Below, one piece after another: positions 1 through 8,344 of a DNA stretch of 64,000 bases. Source of the DNA: Peredibacter sp045999315 (GTDB lineage Bacteria; Bdellovibrionota; Bacteriovoracia; Bacteriovoracales; Bacteriovoracaceae); assembly GCF_045999315.1 (NCBI RefSeq), contig NZ_CP174607.1:2914001-2978000 (forward strand). The letters are read 5' to 3'. Under the pieces are notes generated by a model. That model was given only the letters and a program-made list of their open reading frames with translations. It made no database searches and was not told the origin of the DNA. Position 1 is the stretch's first letter; each line of letters starts with the position of its first letter. The translations under genes and the position numbers were made by a program.

Positions 1-40
1 TGAAGTGATTTCGAAATATCTAGCACAATAACATTTTCAT

Positions 41-70
41 GGGTCCGCTCTTTGGGGCGGGCCTTCTTTT
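41..70 (+). terminator. Intrinsic terminator of a gene upstream of the window
   Basis: A 7-bp stem (GGTCCGC with GCGGGCC, one G-T pair) is followed by TTCTTTT. No gene is visible in bases 1-40, so it probably ends a transcript entering from the left, and may also mark the end of the convergent small gene at 69-188. Confidence 0.5.
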
Positions 71-188
71 ACTTCTGATTTTTCTGGTCTTCAATTCTCA
101 CCAAACGAACTGCTGGTTCTCGTGACTTAAACGCCAGAACTGCAACGGTTGTTAAAAATAGGCCCACAGAAAAAATAAGGTATTCCAT
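69..188 (-). CDS. Small single-pass membrane protein, 39 aa
   Basis: Function unknown. The start was placed at the internal ATG because AAGGAG stands six bases before it; a longer frame from a TTG at 263 lacks a ribosome binding site. The protein is one hydrophobic helix (about residues 3-20, core GLFLTTVAVLAF) followed by a basic, charged tail ending in DQKNQK, so it would sit in the inner membrane with a short charged domain. It is transcribed away from the 334-1758 gene. Proteins this small are hard to verify by eye; the good Shine-Dalgarno and clean hydrophobic block favour a real gene. Confidence 0.55.
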   Translation of the reverse strand: MEYLIFSVGLFLTTVAVLAFKSREPAVRLVRIEDQKNQK

Positions 189-333
189 AAAGTACTCCTT
201 GAAGGATTTATCGGCATTTCCCTCTGTAAAATGATGCTTTGGGTTAGTGTTTTTTCTCCTCAAAGCTTGGAAATTGGTGATACAATTCCACGGGAAATCA
301 ACAATTTCAGGTTCTTAAGGGAAACTAACCATC

Positions 334-1758
334 ATGGAAGCTACACTCTCGCTTAGGCAGAAAGCACTCAAAATCAATCTGGCAAAGAGGTTCTATGGAA
401 CGTTTGCTGAAATTGGTGCCGGACAGGAAGTTGCCCGACATTTTTTCCAGGCCGGTGGCTCAAGCGGTTCAATCGCAAAAACCATCTCTGCCTACGACAT
501 GACCTTTTCTGATTCCATTTACGGTAAAGAGCCTTCTGGCCGTTATGTGACTCAATCACGACTCTTAAGAATGCTCGATAAAGAGTTCCAACTTCTGGAA
601 GAGCGTCTAGGAGAAACTCGTGGTAAAAATCACCAGTTTTTCGTGTTCGCCAATACGGTGGCCGCTCTGAATTTTCAACGTACCAATGAGGCCCACGGTT
701 GGCTCGGCATGCGTTTTCAAGACGCTCCTGGTTCTGAAGTGAGTGATGTTGTCATTCACGTTCGCATGCTTGATCCACAAAATCTTCTGCAACAAGATGC
801 TCTTGGGATCATGGGGCTTAACCTTGCTTACGCTTCATTATTTTTGGCCCACGATCCAGAATGCTTCATCCGTTCGCTGATGGATCACTTAGATACTTCT
901 CGAATTGAAGTAAATTTTATTCGCTTCGGTGGCAAGATTTTTAAAGACGTTGATAACCGTTTGATGAACCTTCAACTCTTAAAAGAAGGTTACACTCACG
1001 CCATCATGTTCGATGAGCAAGGTGAAGTGGTGCTTGCGAATGATGTTCTTTATAAAAAAGACGTCCTGGTGGTGCGTGGTTCATACCGTCCACCAACGCT
1101 TGTGAGTATGGACATGATCAAAACTGGTGTCGCCAATTTTGCCAAGGATTTTGGCAAGAAGGTCGAAGATGTAGTGACCATTTCTGAAATCACCATTTCT
1201 ACCCTTAAAGCGGATGACGGTGACATCACGAAAGAGGACTTCCTCGCGCGTGTGGATCTCATGTGTGCCATGGGACAGAAGGTGTTAATCACCAATTATC
1301 CTCAGTACTACAAGCTTGCGAACTACTTCGCGAAATTTAATGTTCCTCACCTAGGTCTGGTGCTTGGTATTTATAACTTCCAACAAATCTTTACTGAAGA
1401 GTATGCCAATGTTGAAGGGGGAATCCTCGCGGCCCTGGGACAATTGTTCCGTGATAATGTGAAGGTCTACATCTATCCGTATAAGTCTGAGAAAGGGGCG
1501 ATTGAGACCCTTGCGAATCTAAAAGTTCCGGCCCAATTCGATCACTTGTTTGCTCACATCAAGGCGATGAAGCAAATTGATGATGTAGGTAATTACAATA
1601 AAGATATTCTCCATATCTATTCTTCAAAAGTGCTTCAGATGGTTGTGAATAATGAGTCAGGTTGGGAAGCGATGGTGCCTCCTCAAGTGGCCAAGAACAT
1701 CAATGATAAGTGTCTTTTCGGGCACCCTTGCTTCATTGGTAAAAAGAACAAAGAATAA
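334..1758 (+). CDS. Conserved uncharacterised protein, 474 aa
   Basis: A soluble-looking 474-residue protein with no signal peptide or membrane segment. The N-terminus carries the stretch AEIGAGQEVARHFFQAGG followed by SAYDMTFSDSIYG, which I recall as the hallmark of a widespread family annotated only as conserved hypothetical (sometimes mislabelled as a TonB receptor). No catalytic motif of a named enzyme class is evident. It is monocistronic: a hairpin terminator follows the stop and the next gene is convergent. Codon use resembles its neighbours. Gene reality is very likely; function is unknown. Confidence 0.9.
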   Translation: MEATLSLRQKALKINLAKRFYGTFAEIGAGQEVARHFFQAGGSSGSIAKTISAYDMTFSDSIYGKEPSGRYVTQSRLLRMLDKEFQLLEERLGETRGKNHQFFVFANTVAALNFQRTNEAHGWLGMRFQDAPGSEVSDVVIHVRMLDPQNLLQQDALGIMGLNLAYASLFLAHDPECFIRSLMDHLDTSRIEVNFIRFGGKIFKDVDNRLMNLQLLKEGYTHAIMFDEQGEVVLANDVLYKKDVLVVRGSYRPPTLVSMDMIKTGVANFAKDFGKKVEDVVTISEITISTLKADDGDITKEDFLARVDLMCAMGQKVLITNYPQYYKLANYFAKFNVPHLGLVLGIYNFQQIFTEEYANVEGGILAALGQLFRDNVKVYIYPYKSEKGAIETLANLKVPAQFDHLFAHIKAMKQIDDVGNYNKDILHIYSSKVLQMVVNNESGWEAMVPPQVAKNINDKCLFGHPCFIGKKNKE

Positions 1759-1760
1759 AA

Positions 1761-2228
1761 TTATCGAGCGCTCTCTAAACCCAGGAGCGCTTTTTTCATT
1801 TCAAGTCCGTGGGCAAATCCGCCCAAGTCTTTTGAACCCACGACTCGGTGACATGGATAAATAAGCATCAAGGGATTTCTTCCGCAGGCCGTTCCAATCG
1901 CCTGGAAGGCGCGAGAATTCATTTTGACAGCGAGATCGCGATAAGAGGCCACTTTACCGAAGGGGATTGCCCTCATGGCATTTAGGACCTCTAATTGAAA
2001 AGGTGAGACTTCTCTTAGGTCCGTGGGAATATCGAGTTCTTGAGATTCTCCTGAAAGATAAGAAAGAAGTTTTTGATAACAGTCCTCAAAAAAAGCATTT
2101 CTCGCTTCCGGTTCCTGCGGTTCTACCACATGAATGGAACTCAAGGTTCTACCATCGTGAGTGGTTAATTTGAGAGCTCCTACAATAGGAAGTAACGGCA
2201 GGATAACGCTCATTGATTGTTCTTTCAT
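1761..2228 (-). CDS. ogt: Methylated-DNA-protein cysteine methyltransferase
   Basis: Repairs O6-alkylguanine in DNA by transferring the alkyl group irreversibly to its own cysteine. The 155-residue protein has the C-terminal domain of the family: IPFGKVASYRDLA, the helix-turn-helix region AFQAIGTACGRNP, and the acceptor motif PCHRVV with the nucleophilic cysteine at about residue 126. The N-terminal domain is short, as in stand-alone Ogt proteins; there is no Ada-type regulatory zinc domain. Neither candidate ATG (2228 or 2213) has a strong Shine-Dalgarno. It starts 23 bp from the divergent lipoate ligase gene. Confidence 0.93.
   Translation of the reverse strand: MKEQSMSVILPLLPIVGALKLTTHDGRTLSSIHVVEPQEPEARNAFFEDCYQKLLSYLSGESQELDIPTDLREVSPFQLEVLNAMRAIPFGKVASYRDLAVKMNSRAFQAIGTACGRNPLMLIYPCHRVVGSKDLGGFAHGLEMKKALLGLESAR
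1766..1796 (+). terminator. Intrinsic terminator overlapping the 3' end of ogt
   Basis: Perfect 7-bp stem AGCGCTC/GAGCGCT followed by six T. It ends the 334-1758 transcript and lies inside the last codons of the convergent ogt gene. Confidence 0.8.
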
Positions 2229-2251
2229 GGTGAAAAGCTTATCATGGCCAC

Positions 2252-3148
2252 ATGATGAATGTCTTCACTTCGCCCTTTCAAAATCCTTTCATTAACCTCG
2301 CCCTTGAGGACCATTTTTTGCGTGGAGGAGCGGATCTTCCGCTTTTGTTTTTCTATGTAAATCGTCCGAGTGTGGTGCTGGGCCGTTTTCAAAATCCATG
2401 GGTCGAATGCAATCTTCCGTATCTTGTGGAAAATGATATTTGGATGGTAAGACGTCAAAGCGGTGGAGGATGTGTTTTTCATGATGAAGGGAATTTAAAT
2501 TTTAGTTTTATTGTTCCTGAGGGAATGATTGACCGAAAAAAACACGCGGAGATTTTGCAAAAAGCTTTTTTAAAAGCTGGAATTGAACTTCAGATTTCTC
2601 CCCGTAATGATCTATGGCTTCAGGACGGAAATGGTGAGTGGAAAAAAGTCTCTGGGTCTGCTTATAAACAAACAAGAGAGGCCTCTTTTCATCATGGAAC
2701 TTTTTTAGTGAGTTCTGATCTAAATAAACTCGAAGAAAGTTTGAAGCAAACCATGGCGCCTAAGAACACCAAATCCATAGCCTCGGTTCGCTCAAAAGTG
2801 ATTAGTTTGCAACAACGTCATCCTGGCGTTGAGATTCAAGACGTGATTGATCTTGTGGCCCATTCACTTCACACCATTCCGATTCTATTAGATGGCAGTC
2901 TTCTTTCTTTGCCTGAAATGCAGGCGAGTTTTAATATGTTGAGAAGCTGGGATTGGCTTTGGGGAGAGACGCCTCTGTTTGAACTTGAAACTTCAGAGGG
3001 CGTGAAATCTATTCGCAAAGGGATCATCGAAGAAACGGGTGAGAAGTTTTCTCCCGCGACGATGAAGGGCCTTCTTTCAGAGGAACAAATTCAAAAATAT
3101 TTTCCGGATTTTAGTGAGCAGCACACGTCGAGCAACCAGATTTTGTAG
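2252..3148 (+). CDS. lplA: Lipoate-protein ligase A family protein
   Basis: Attaches lipoic acid (via lipoyl-AMP) to the lipoyl domains of 2-oxoacid dehydrogenases or GcvH. The BPL/LplA fold is clear: NPFINLALEDHF near the start, PSVVLGRFQNPW, and the adenylate-binding signature RRQSGGGCVFHDEGNLNFSF at about residues 67-86, followed by KKVSGSAYKQ. At 298 residues it is close to usual LplA length, with a C-terminal accessory region. The start is the first of two adjacent ATGs; no convincing Shine-Dalgarno is seen. It could be an octanoyl/lipoyl transferase (LipM-like); substrate choice cannot be read from sequence. Confidence 0.9.
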   Translation: MMNVFTSPFQNPFINLALEDHFLRGGADLPLLFFYVNRPSVVLGRFQNPWVECNLPYLVENDIWMVRRQSGGGCVFHDEGNLNFSFIVPEGMIDRKKHAEILQKAFLKAGIELQISPRNDLWLQDGNGEWKKVSGSAYKQTREASFHHGTFLVSSDLNKLEESLKQTMAPKNTKSIASVRSKVISLQQRHPGVEIQDVIDLVAHSLHTIPILLDGSLLSLPEMQASFNMLRSWDWLWGETPLFELETSEGVKSIRKGIIEETGEKFSPATMKGLLSEEQIQKYFPDFSEQHTSSNQIL

Positions 3149-3386
3149 CTGTCTGGTCTTCGAAGGTCCAATCATTGTAGTTTTCATTTAAATAGAAACA
3201 AGCATCCGATAGTGAATCGAAGGTCTCTTGGAAGACTTCTTTTTCTTCGTTCTCAAGAACTGTTACATAATATTCCAGACGGTCTTCAGTCATGGATTCA
3301 GGGTTCGAGCCAAAGCTGATAAAGGCCATGAAGCTGCCTTTTTCATAACGGCAATATGTCCAATTTTCTATGTTTACGCATTGCAT
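3111..3386 (-). CDS. Hypothetical acidic protein with C-terminal cysteines
   Basis: Unrecognised 91-residue cytosolic-looking protein rich in Glu/Asp, with aromatic residues and a C-terminal tail CSTCAAH. The start was set at 3386 because GGAGAGAG precedes that ATG; the alternative GTG at 3410 has none. Its 3' end overlaps the convergent lplA gene by 38 bp. Function unknown. Confidence 0.65.
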   Translation of the reverse strand: MQCVNIENWTYCRYEKGSFMAFISFGSNPESMTEDRLEYYVTVLENEEKEVFQETFDSLSDACFYLNENYNDWTFEDQTATKSGCSTCAAH

Positions 3387-3410
3387 CCGACTCTCTCCAT
3401 CAACTAACAC

Positions 3411-3439
3411 TTGTCAAGTACTTACGGGTAGTCTATAGT
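3411..3439 (+). promoter_or_regulatory. Sigma-70 promoter of rpmG
   Basis: TTGTCA (3411-3416), a 17-bp spacer, then TATAGT (3434-3439): five of six matches in each box with ideal spacing, about 35 bp before the rpmG ribosome binding site. Confidence 0.75.
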
Positions 3440-3480
3440 GTGTGGACTTTTAAGTAAATGATTACCATTGCGAGGATATT

Positions 3481-3657
3481 ATGGCTAAGGGACCACGAGT
3501 TATTGTTACTTTAGAATGTACGGAAGCTAGAAAAGAAGGTGCTTCACCTTCTCGTTATACAACTTCAAAAAACAAAAAGACGACTCCAGAGCGTCTTGAA
3601 ATGAAGAAATATAACCCAAATCTTCGTCGTCACACTCTTCACAAAGAAATTAAGTAA
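3481..3657 (+). CDS. rpmG: 50S ribosomal protein L33
   Basis: Large-subunit ribosomal protein of 58 residues. It starts MAKGPRVIVTLECTEAR and ends in a basic KKYNPNLRRHTLHKEIK-type tail, typical of L33. Of the CxxC pairs of zinc-binding L33 forms only one cysteine (Cys13) is present, so this is the zinc-free (C-minus) type. AGGA precedes the ATG, a strong promoter lies upstream and a terminator follows, so it is monocistronic. Its compact basic composition and flanking signals make it certain despite the short length. Confidence 0.95.
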   Translation: MAKGPRVIVTLECTEARKEGASPSRYTTSKNKKTTPERLEMKKYNPNLRRHTLHKEIK

Positions 3658-3679
3658 TTTTCGAAAGAAAGATTTCATA

Positions 3680-3708
3680 AAAAAAGGGACTCTAGGGTCC
3701 CTTTTTTT
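3680..3708 (+). terminator. rpmG terminator
   Basis: Stem AAGGGAC/GTCCCTT with a short loop, followed by seven T; also flanked by A on the left, so it could work for the opposite strand. Confidence 0.85.
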
Positions 3709-3743
3709 ATTTGTACTATTTCTAGCGTCATCTAATCCGATGT

Positions 3744-3772
3744 ACTTGATATCGCAAATTGCGATATCAAGT
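3744..3772. repeat. Perfect 29-nt palindrome
   Basis: Two 14-base arms, ACTTGATATCGCAA and its exact reverse complement, flank a single central A. It covers the stop codon of the ORF6N gene and lies just past the rpmG terminator. There is no T-run on either side, so it is not a standard intrinsic terminator; the form is more like a dimeric protein-binding site. Confidence 0.9.
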
Positions 3773-4285
3773 TTCCTTATTTAATCCAATTTTTTTTCGA
3801 TCTTTCGGATGCTCAGGAAGTGTTTCTTCTAAGGAATCTAATCGCTCAAAAACAATTTTAAATAGATGGTTCGTAGACTTTTCAAGTCTTCCAACTTTTT
3901 CTGAGATTGTTTTATCCATGGCCAAGAAGCTTCTTAATCTGACAAATGTTCGCATTATCGCAATATTTACAGAAATTGCTCTTTCACTACTCAGGACTGA
4001 TGACAACATTGCGACTCCACATTCAGTGAATACATAGGGCATTTTTCTTCTACCTCCATGTCTTTCTGCTTTAATCTTCATGAGGTTTTGGAGTTCGTTG
4101 AATTCGAACTCTGTAAGTTGAAACATGAAGTCTTCAGGAAATCTTTTAAGATTTCTTTTAACTTGTTCATTCATACGGCCTGTAGGGATTTCGTAAAGTT
4201 CGGCCAGGTCTGAATCCAACATCACTTTTTGATCTCGAATAATGTAGATCATTTTTTCGATTTGGGTTGGGCTTGTTTTTTCCAC
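3767..4285 (-). CDS. ORF6N (KilA-N-related) domain DNA-binding protein
   Basis: 172 residues. The N-terminal ORF6N domain (about residues 8-95) shows IRDQKVMLDSDLAELYEIPT, a VKRNLKRFPEDFMFQLT core and PYVFTECGVAMLSSVLSS, the classic pattern of this phage- and plasmid-linked DNA-binding family. The rest is a helical segment that may dimerise. The start is GTG, with GAGGAG seven bases upstream. A single gene between rpmG and the DUF4340 gene; no other phage genes adjoin it, so it is probably a domesticated regulator. A perfect palindrome overlaps its stop codon. Confidence 0.88.
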   Translation of the reverse strand: MEKTSPTQIEKMIYIIRDQKVMLDSDLAELYEIPTGRMNEQVKRNLKRFPEDFMFQLTEFEFNELQNLMKIKAERHGGRRKMPYVFTECGVAMLSSVLSSERAISVNIAIMRTFVRLRSFLAMDKTISEKVGRLEKSTNHLFKIVFERLDSLEETLPEHPKDRKKIGLNKET

Positions 4286-4428
4286 TTATTGTCTCCTCAT
4301 TGCAGTTTTTGGAATTCTTGATTAACTCGAGTTCCATCAAACAAATGGCAAGACTATATAGAATTGGGTCGAATCACTAGAATCTTAATTTATTCTTGTA
4401 AATGATTTTCAAACTTGAATTAGAAACA

Positions 4429-4448
4429 GGACACTCTTCCGAGTGCCC
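4429..4448 (-). terminator. Possible terminator of the DUF4340 gene
   Basis: Immediately after the stop, an 8-bp stem (GGGCACTC/GAGTGTCC, one G-T) with a GGAA loop; the following minus-strand sequence TGTTTCT is only a weak T-tract. Confidence 0.4.
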
Positions 4449-4451
4449 GTT

Positions 4452-5447
4452 TTATTTTAGCTCCGAACTTTTCGTCGATAGCATTCTCAGCTGATCTTTA
4501 TCAATCAAGACAAACGACTGTCTCTCATCTGTTGATAGCGCATAGGTATCGCTCTTAACCACGTTCATGCCTGGAATCTGGCCCTTAATGGGAGCGATCA
4601 CATAAGTACGGACCCCTGAGGCCGAAATAAGTTTTAAACTGTATTCAGGAGTGGCCATGACCTTTTCCATGAAGACCTGCTGGTCCGTATTTAACTTATC
4701 CAGGATCGAGAAACTTTTCATGTCTTCCAGGCGCTCAAAGAAGCGTTTCACTTTTGCTTCCGAGAGGACCGTACCACTTTGGTCAACCCACTGATCGTCC
4801 TTCTTAAGAAGCTTCAGGTCCAGTGTGTTCTCGCCATAGATTTCAAGTGAGGCGAGTGAATCAAGGTTCACGGCCAGAACTTTTGATTCCACTAACTGGG
4901 CCAGATCGTAGCTCTCAAGAGTCATCTCAATTGGATCAATTTGGTAGATCTGATCTTGTGAAGAAAGAGAAAGATAGGCCGAGTTATCAATCGGATTAAT
5001 CAGGCCCATTTTAATCTCGAATGATTTATCACGAGTATTTGTGAAGAGGAGAGTCAGAGTTGGATTATCCAGAGAGAAACTCGTGATGTTAATTGGTTCA
5101 AGACGGTGAAAGTTACGTACACGGATCACATTAAGGGCATCAATGATTTTGGCGACCACATCACCTTTCACACGAAGGGCCTGGGGTTCAAGCATTTGCC
5201 AAGGACCGGCAAGGTTCCCTTGTGGATCGGTGTTCTCGAATAAGAATGAACCATGCTTATTGGTAAGCTTCAGCGTTTTTAGATGTTGAAGTTCATTGAC
5301 CGGAACTGGGTTCGCGTAGATCTGAGCGATGTCTACTTCAGGAGTTTGCGATTCAAAGACCTCTGCGAATAGTCCCAGAAATAAAAGAATCAAAAAGAAA
5401 AAGGCCACGAGGAACGTGGATAGCGACGGGCGAAGTAATGCTTTCAT
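4452..5447 (-). CDS. DUF4340-like membrane-anchored periplasmic protein
   Basis: 331 residues: an N-terminal membrane anchor (about residues 10-30, TFLVAFFFLILLFLGLF) then a beta-rich periplasmic region with repeated patterns such as YLSLSSQDQIYQID and TYVIAPIKGQIPGM. The layout matches the DUF4340 family, often found beside ABC-transporter or gliding-type genes; here there are none. There is no Shine-Dalgarno; TATAAT lies six bases before the ATG, so the mRNA could be leaderless, or translation coupled to the gene 20 bp upstream. Role unknown. Confidence 0.75.
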   Translation of the reverse strand: MKALLRPSLSTFLVAFFFLILLFLGLFAEVFESQTPEVDIAQIYANPVPVNELQHLKTLKLTNKHGSFLFENTDPQGNLAGPWQMLEPQALRVKGDVVAKIIDALNVIRVRNFHRLEPINITSFSLDNPTLTLLFTNTRDKSFEIKMGLINPIDNSAYLSLSSQDQIYQIDPIEMTLESYDLAQLVESKVLAVNLDSLASLEIYGENTLDLKLLKKDDQWVDQSGTVLSEAKVKRFFERLEDMKSFSILDKLNTDQQVFMEKVMATPEYSLKLISASGVRTYVIAPIKGQIPGMNVVKSDTYALSTDERQSFVLIDKDQLRMLSTKSSELK

Positions 5448-5467
5448 AGAAACATTATACGCTGAGA

Positions 5468-6214
5468 TTAAATTCCAAGGGAATCATCTTCTTTCTTAGA
5501 TTTCTTTTCTGCGATTGTTGGCTCAATGGACTTTAGGAAGTTTCTGAGATTTTCTCTCTCTCCTGGAATCGCATAAGCGAACTTACACTGAAGGCGATAG
5601 TCTGGCTTAGTTGAGCTGATGATACGGCTTCTCATGGCATAGTGATGGCAATAGGTCACATCCGCTGTCATCATAAAGTTCTGAGGGATAAGGAACTCAA
5701 CAACCACTGACTGGCCCTGAAGGAACTTGTCCTTGGTGAAACTCAGGATGCTCTCCATGTTGATATCTGAGAGAAGAACGAAGCCATAAGAGACTTTATT
5801 CAGATCCGGGGCCTGGCGCTGGTATGGGCGCTCAAGGATTGGATTTGGTTTCTTTGTTTCAAGGCCCTGCATGGTCTGTTCAGCGATGATTTCTTCTGCT
5901 TCATTGAGGGTATTTGTGCCTTCTGCAGCTTGGGGGGCGGCCTCTTCCTTGGCCTCTTCAGCAACGGATTCCATAAGAGAGGCCATAGCATCTCCATCGG
6001 CGTCCTTGGGCTTTAATTGAAAAACATTATCCGGGGAAGTAGGGGCATTTAAATTATAAAATTTCTTAATGTCTTCGATGTAGAGAGGAACTCCGGCCGC
6101 TTCACATTCTTTCATCCTGCGACCTAGGGCCGCTTCAATTTCATCTCTGAGACTCCAAAGACGAATAGAGATTTTTTTTACTTCTACCGGATGGCCGCTT
6201 TTGTTGTAAATCAT
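5468..6214 (-). CDS. Hypothetical protein with C-terminal PilZ-like region
   Basis: 248 residues, no signal peptide. The N-terminal 60 residues are helical; residues 75-120 form a Glu/Ala-rich linker; the C-terminal part (about 135-240) has the strand pattern of a PilZ-type beta barrel, with GQSVVVEFLIPQNFMMTADV and RLQCKFAYAIPGERENLRNF. The RxxxR c-di-GMP motif is not obvious, so nucleotide binding is unproven. It sits 20 bp upstream of the DUF4340 gene on the same strand, so they may be an operon. GAGGG stands about ten bases before the ATG. Confidence 0.7.
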   Translation of the reverse strand: MIYNKSGHPVEVKKISIRLWSLRDEIEAALGRRMKECEAAGVPLYIEDIKKFYNLNAPTSPDNVFQLKPKDADGDAMASLMESVAEEAKEEAAPQAAEGTNTLNEAEEIIAEQTMQGLETKKPNPILERPYQRQAPDLNKVSYGFVLLSDINMESILSFTKDKFLQGQSVVVEFLIPQNFMMTADVTYCHHYAMRSRIISSTKPDYRLQCKFAYAIPGERENLRNFLKSIEPTIAEKKSKKEDDSLGI

Positions 6215-6398
6215 GTGACAAATTCCCTCTCACATCTATTGTGACAGACTTTGGAATTTTGAGAAGAGAGGAAATTGTATCCGAGTGAGGCACTCTTAAT
6301 TGACTGGTTGCGTAAGCCTTTTTTACCTCCCCATGTAAAAAACTCGGAACCTCCTACAATTAACAAATAGAGCAAATTTTTATGAGCTAGGAGTGCGA

Positions 6399-8120
6399 AT
6401 GAAAAAAACGACTATTGTCTCGGTATTAGGTCTCGCAGTTTTATCCACAGGTGCTTTCGCAAAAGGTACTCAATCTACGGAAATTCCTCATGTTCCGGGT
6501 GAAGTACTGGTAAAAGTTAAGCCTGGTTTCATGGGTAAGTTCCTGGCCAAGAAGTCCCTTATGGGCGCAGAAGTTAAAAAACAACTAAACACAGTAGCGG
6601 GCCAGTACGTGCTTGTAAAAAGCAATGCTAAGTCGACTGCTTCATTGATCTCAGATCTTAAGTCACTTCCTGAAGTATCTTTTGCTGAACCAAACTTCAT
6701 CTATAAAGCGATTGATAACGTTCAAACTGTAGAAGGCATGCTTGCTGGTACAGTTCGTGAGGCCTTCAGTGCTTCAGCTCCACGTGATCCTCTATACGGG
6801 AAACTTTGGGGTCTTAACAACACTGGTTCTAACGAGCCAGATAGAAATGGTAACACATCTCCGAACGTAAACGTTCAAGGTGCGGACGTTGCAGCTGAAC
6901 AAGCTTGGGGAATCACAAAAGGTTCTAAGCGCGTGGTAGTAGCAGTGATCGATACTGGTATCGACTACAATCACCCTGACCTAAAAAATCAAATGTGGAC
7001 CAACTCAAAAGAAATCGCCGGCAACGGAATTGATGATGATAACAACGGTTATGTAGATGATATTCACGGTTGGAACGCTGAAGGTAACAACGGTAATCCA
7101 ATGGACGGTAACGCTCACGGTACTCACTGTGCTGGTACGATCGGTGCTGAACACAACAACGGTATCGGTGTTGCTGGTGTGATGGATGATGTTCAACTGA
7201 TGGCCGTAAAGTTCCTTTCTGACTCTGGTTCAGGAAGTCTTGCCGACGCTGTTGAGGCGATTGATTACGCTACAAAAATGAACGTTGATATCATGAGTAA
7301 CTCTTGGGGCGGCGGTGGATTCTCGCAAGCTCTAGAAGATTCAATCAAGGCGGCCAAAGATAAGGGCATCGTTTTCGTTGCGGCCGCTGGTAACGATTCT
7401 TCTAACAACGATTCACGTCCTTCTTACCCGGCCACATACCAAGTGGACAACGTGATCAGCGTTGCTTCTCACACGGCCGGGGATATCGTTTCTTCATTCT
7501 CTAATACTGGTAAACGCACAGTTCACGTAGCTGCTCCAGGCTCGAACATTCTTTCTTCAACTCCAAATGGAGAGTATAAAGTGTTCTCTGGTACATCTAT
7601 GGCAACTCCACACACTTCAGGTGTTGTTGGTCTTCTTATCGCCGAGCAAGGTCGTCTTCCAGTTCTTGAGCTACGTAACCGTTTAATGGCGACTACAGTT
7701 CCAGGTTCAGCTTACCGTAAAACAACTGTTGCTGGTGGACGTGTAAGCGCCTACAACTTCCTTACGAATACACGTATTCCTCGTCAGGAACCAAATGAGA
7801 GAGATTGGAGAGTTGAACAACTTTCTGAAGTTTTCGAAACAGCTCACCCATACCTTGATAACACAAAAACTTCTAAGACTTACACTTTCCCTGGTGCAAA
7901 GTATGTGAAGTTCGTGATTGAAAAGTATGAAACAGAAGCTGGTTACGATTTCCTTACTCTTAAAGATGCCAAGGGCGGAGTGATTGAAAAGCTTTCTGGT
8001 AAAGGTGAAAACTACGAAACAGATTATACTGATACTCAGTCAGTAACTGTTGAGTTCTCTTCGGATTCGAGCCAGGCCCGTTGGGGAGTGGTGATTAAAG
8101 AAGTGAAAGTTATCTACTAA
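6399..8120 (+). CDS. Secreted subtilisin-like (S8) serine protease
   Basis: Exported protease. Signal peptide to about residue 21 (ending GAFA), then an inhibitor-I9-like propeptide (about 28-105). The catalytic triad is clear: Asp185 in VVAVIDTGIDYNHPDL, His240 in GNAHGTHCAGTIG and Ser400 in FSGTSMATPHTSG; NSWGGGGF and AAAGND provide the substrate and oxyanion regions. A C-terminal beta domain (about 470-573) resembles CUB or pre-peptidase domains. The start is the ATG with AGGAG upstream; an in-frame GTG six bases earlier overlaps that Shine-Dalgarno. Monocistronic with its own terminator. Likely digests proteins outside the cell, possibly prey protein. Confidence 0.95.
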   Translation: MKKTTIVSVLGLAVLSTGAFAKGTQSTEIPHVPGEVLVKVKPGFMGKFLAKKSLMGAEVKKQLNTVAGQYVLVKSNAKSTASLISDLKSLPEVSFAEPNFIYKAIDNVQTVEGMLAGTVREAFSASAPRDPLYGKLWGLNNTGSNEPDRNGNTSPNVNVQGADVAAEQAWGITKGSKRVVVAVIDTGIDYNHPDLKNQMWTNSKEIAGNGIDDDNNGYVDDIHGWNAEGNNGNPMDGNAHGTHCAGTIGAEHNNGIGVAGVMDDVQLMAVKFLSDSGSGSLADAVEAIDYATKMNVDIMSNSWGGGGFSQALEDSIKAAKDKGIVFVAAAGNDSSNNDSRPSYPATYQVDNVISVASHTAGDIVSSFSNTGKRTVHVAAPGSNILSSTPNGEYKVFSGTSMATPHTSGVVGLLIAEQGRLPVLELRNRLMATTVPGSAYRKTTVAGGRVSAYNFLTNTRIPRQEPNERDWRVEQLSEVFETAHPYLDNTKTSKTYTFPGAKYVKFVIEKYETEAGYDFLTLKDAKGGVIEKLSGKGENYETDYTDTQSVTVEFSSDSSQARWGVVIKEVKVIY

Positions 8121-8133
8121 GATCGAATAAAAG

Positions 8134-8156
8134 AGGGTCCTTCGGGGCCCTTTTTT
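8134..8156 (+). terminator. Subtilase gene terminator
   Basis: AGGGTCC, a UUCG-type tetraloop, GGGCCCT and a run of T: a strong intrinsic terminator. Confidence 0.88.
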
Positions 8157-8344
8157 ATTTTAAATCTTACATCCTAGATCTTTGATTTTTTAGCGTCAAA
8201 AATGATTTCTTCGCGAAACTTGAATAAGATGGAATGTGCACTCCAGCATTCATCAAATTCAACTCAACGCTTTCAGTGCTTCCAGCAAATACTTTTTTAA
8301 TTGTTTAAGCTATTTCCTCTCTGCTTAATGAGAAAGGAGATTTT

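Noticed and set aside
8189..8300. 32-codon ORF before the 8345 gene
   Set aside because: No Shine-Dalgarno and no protein-like features; treated as spacer.
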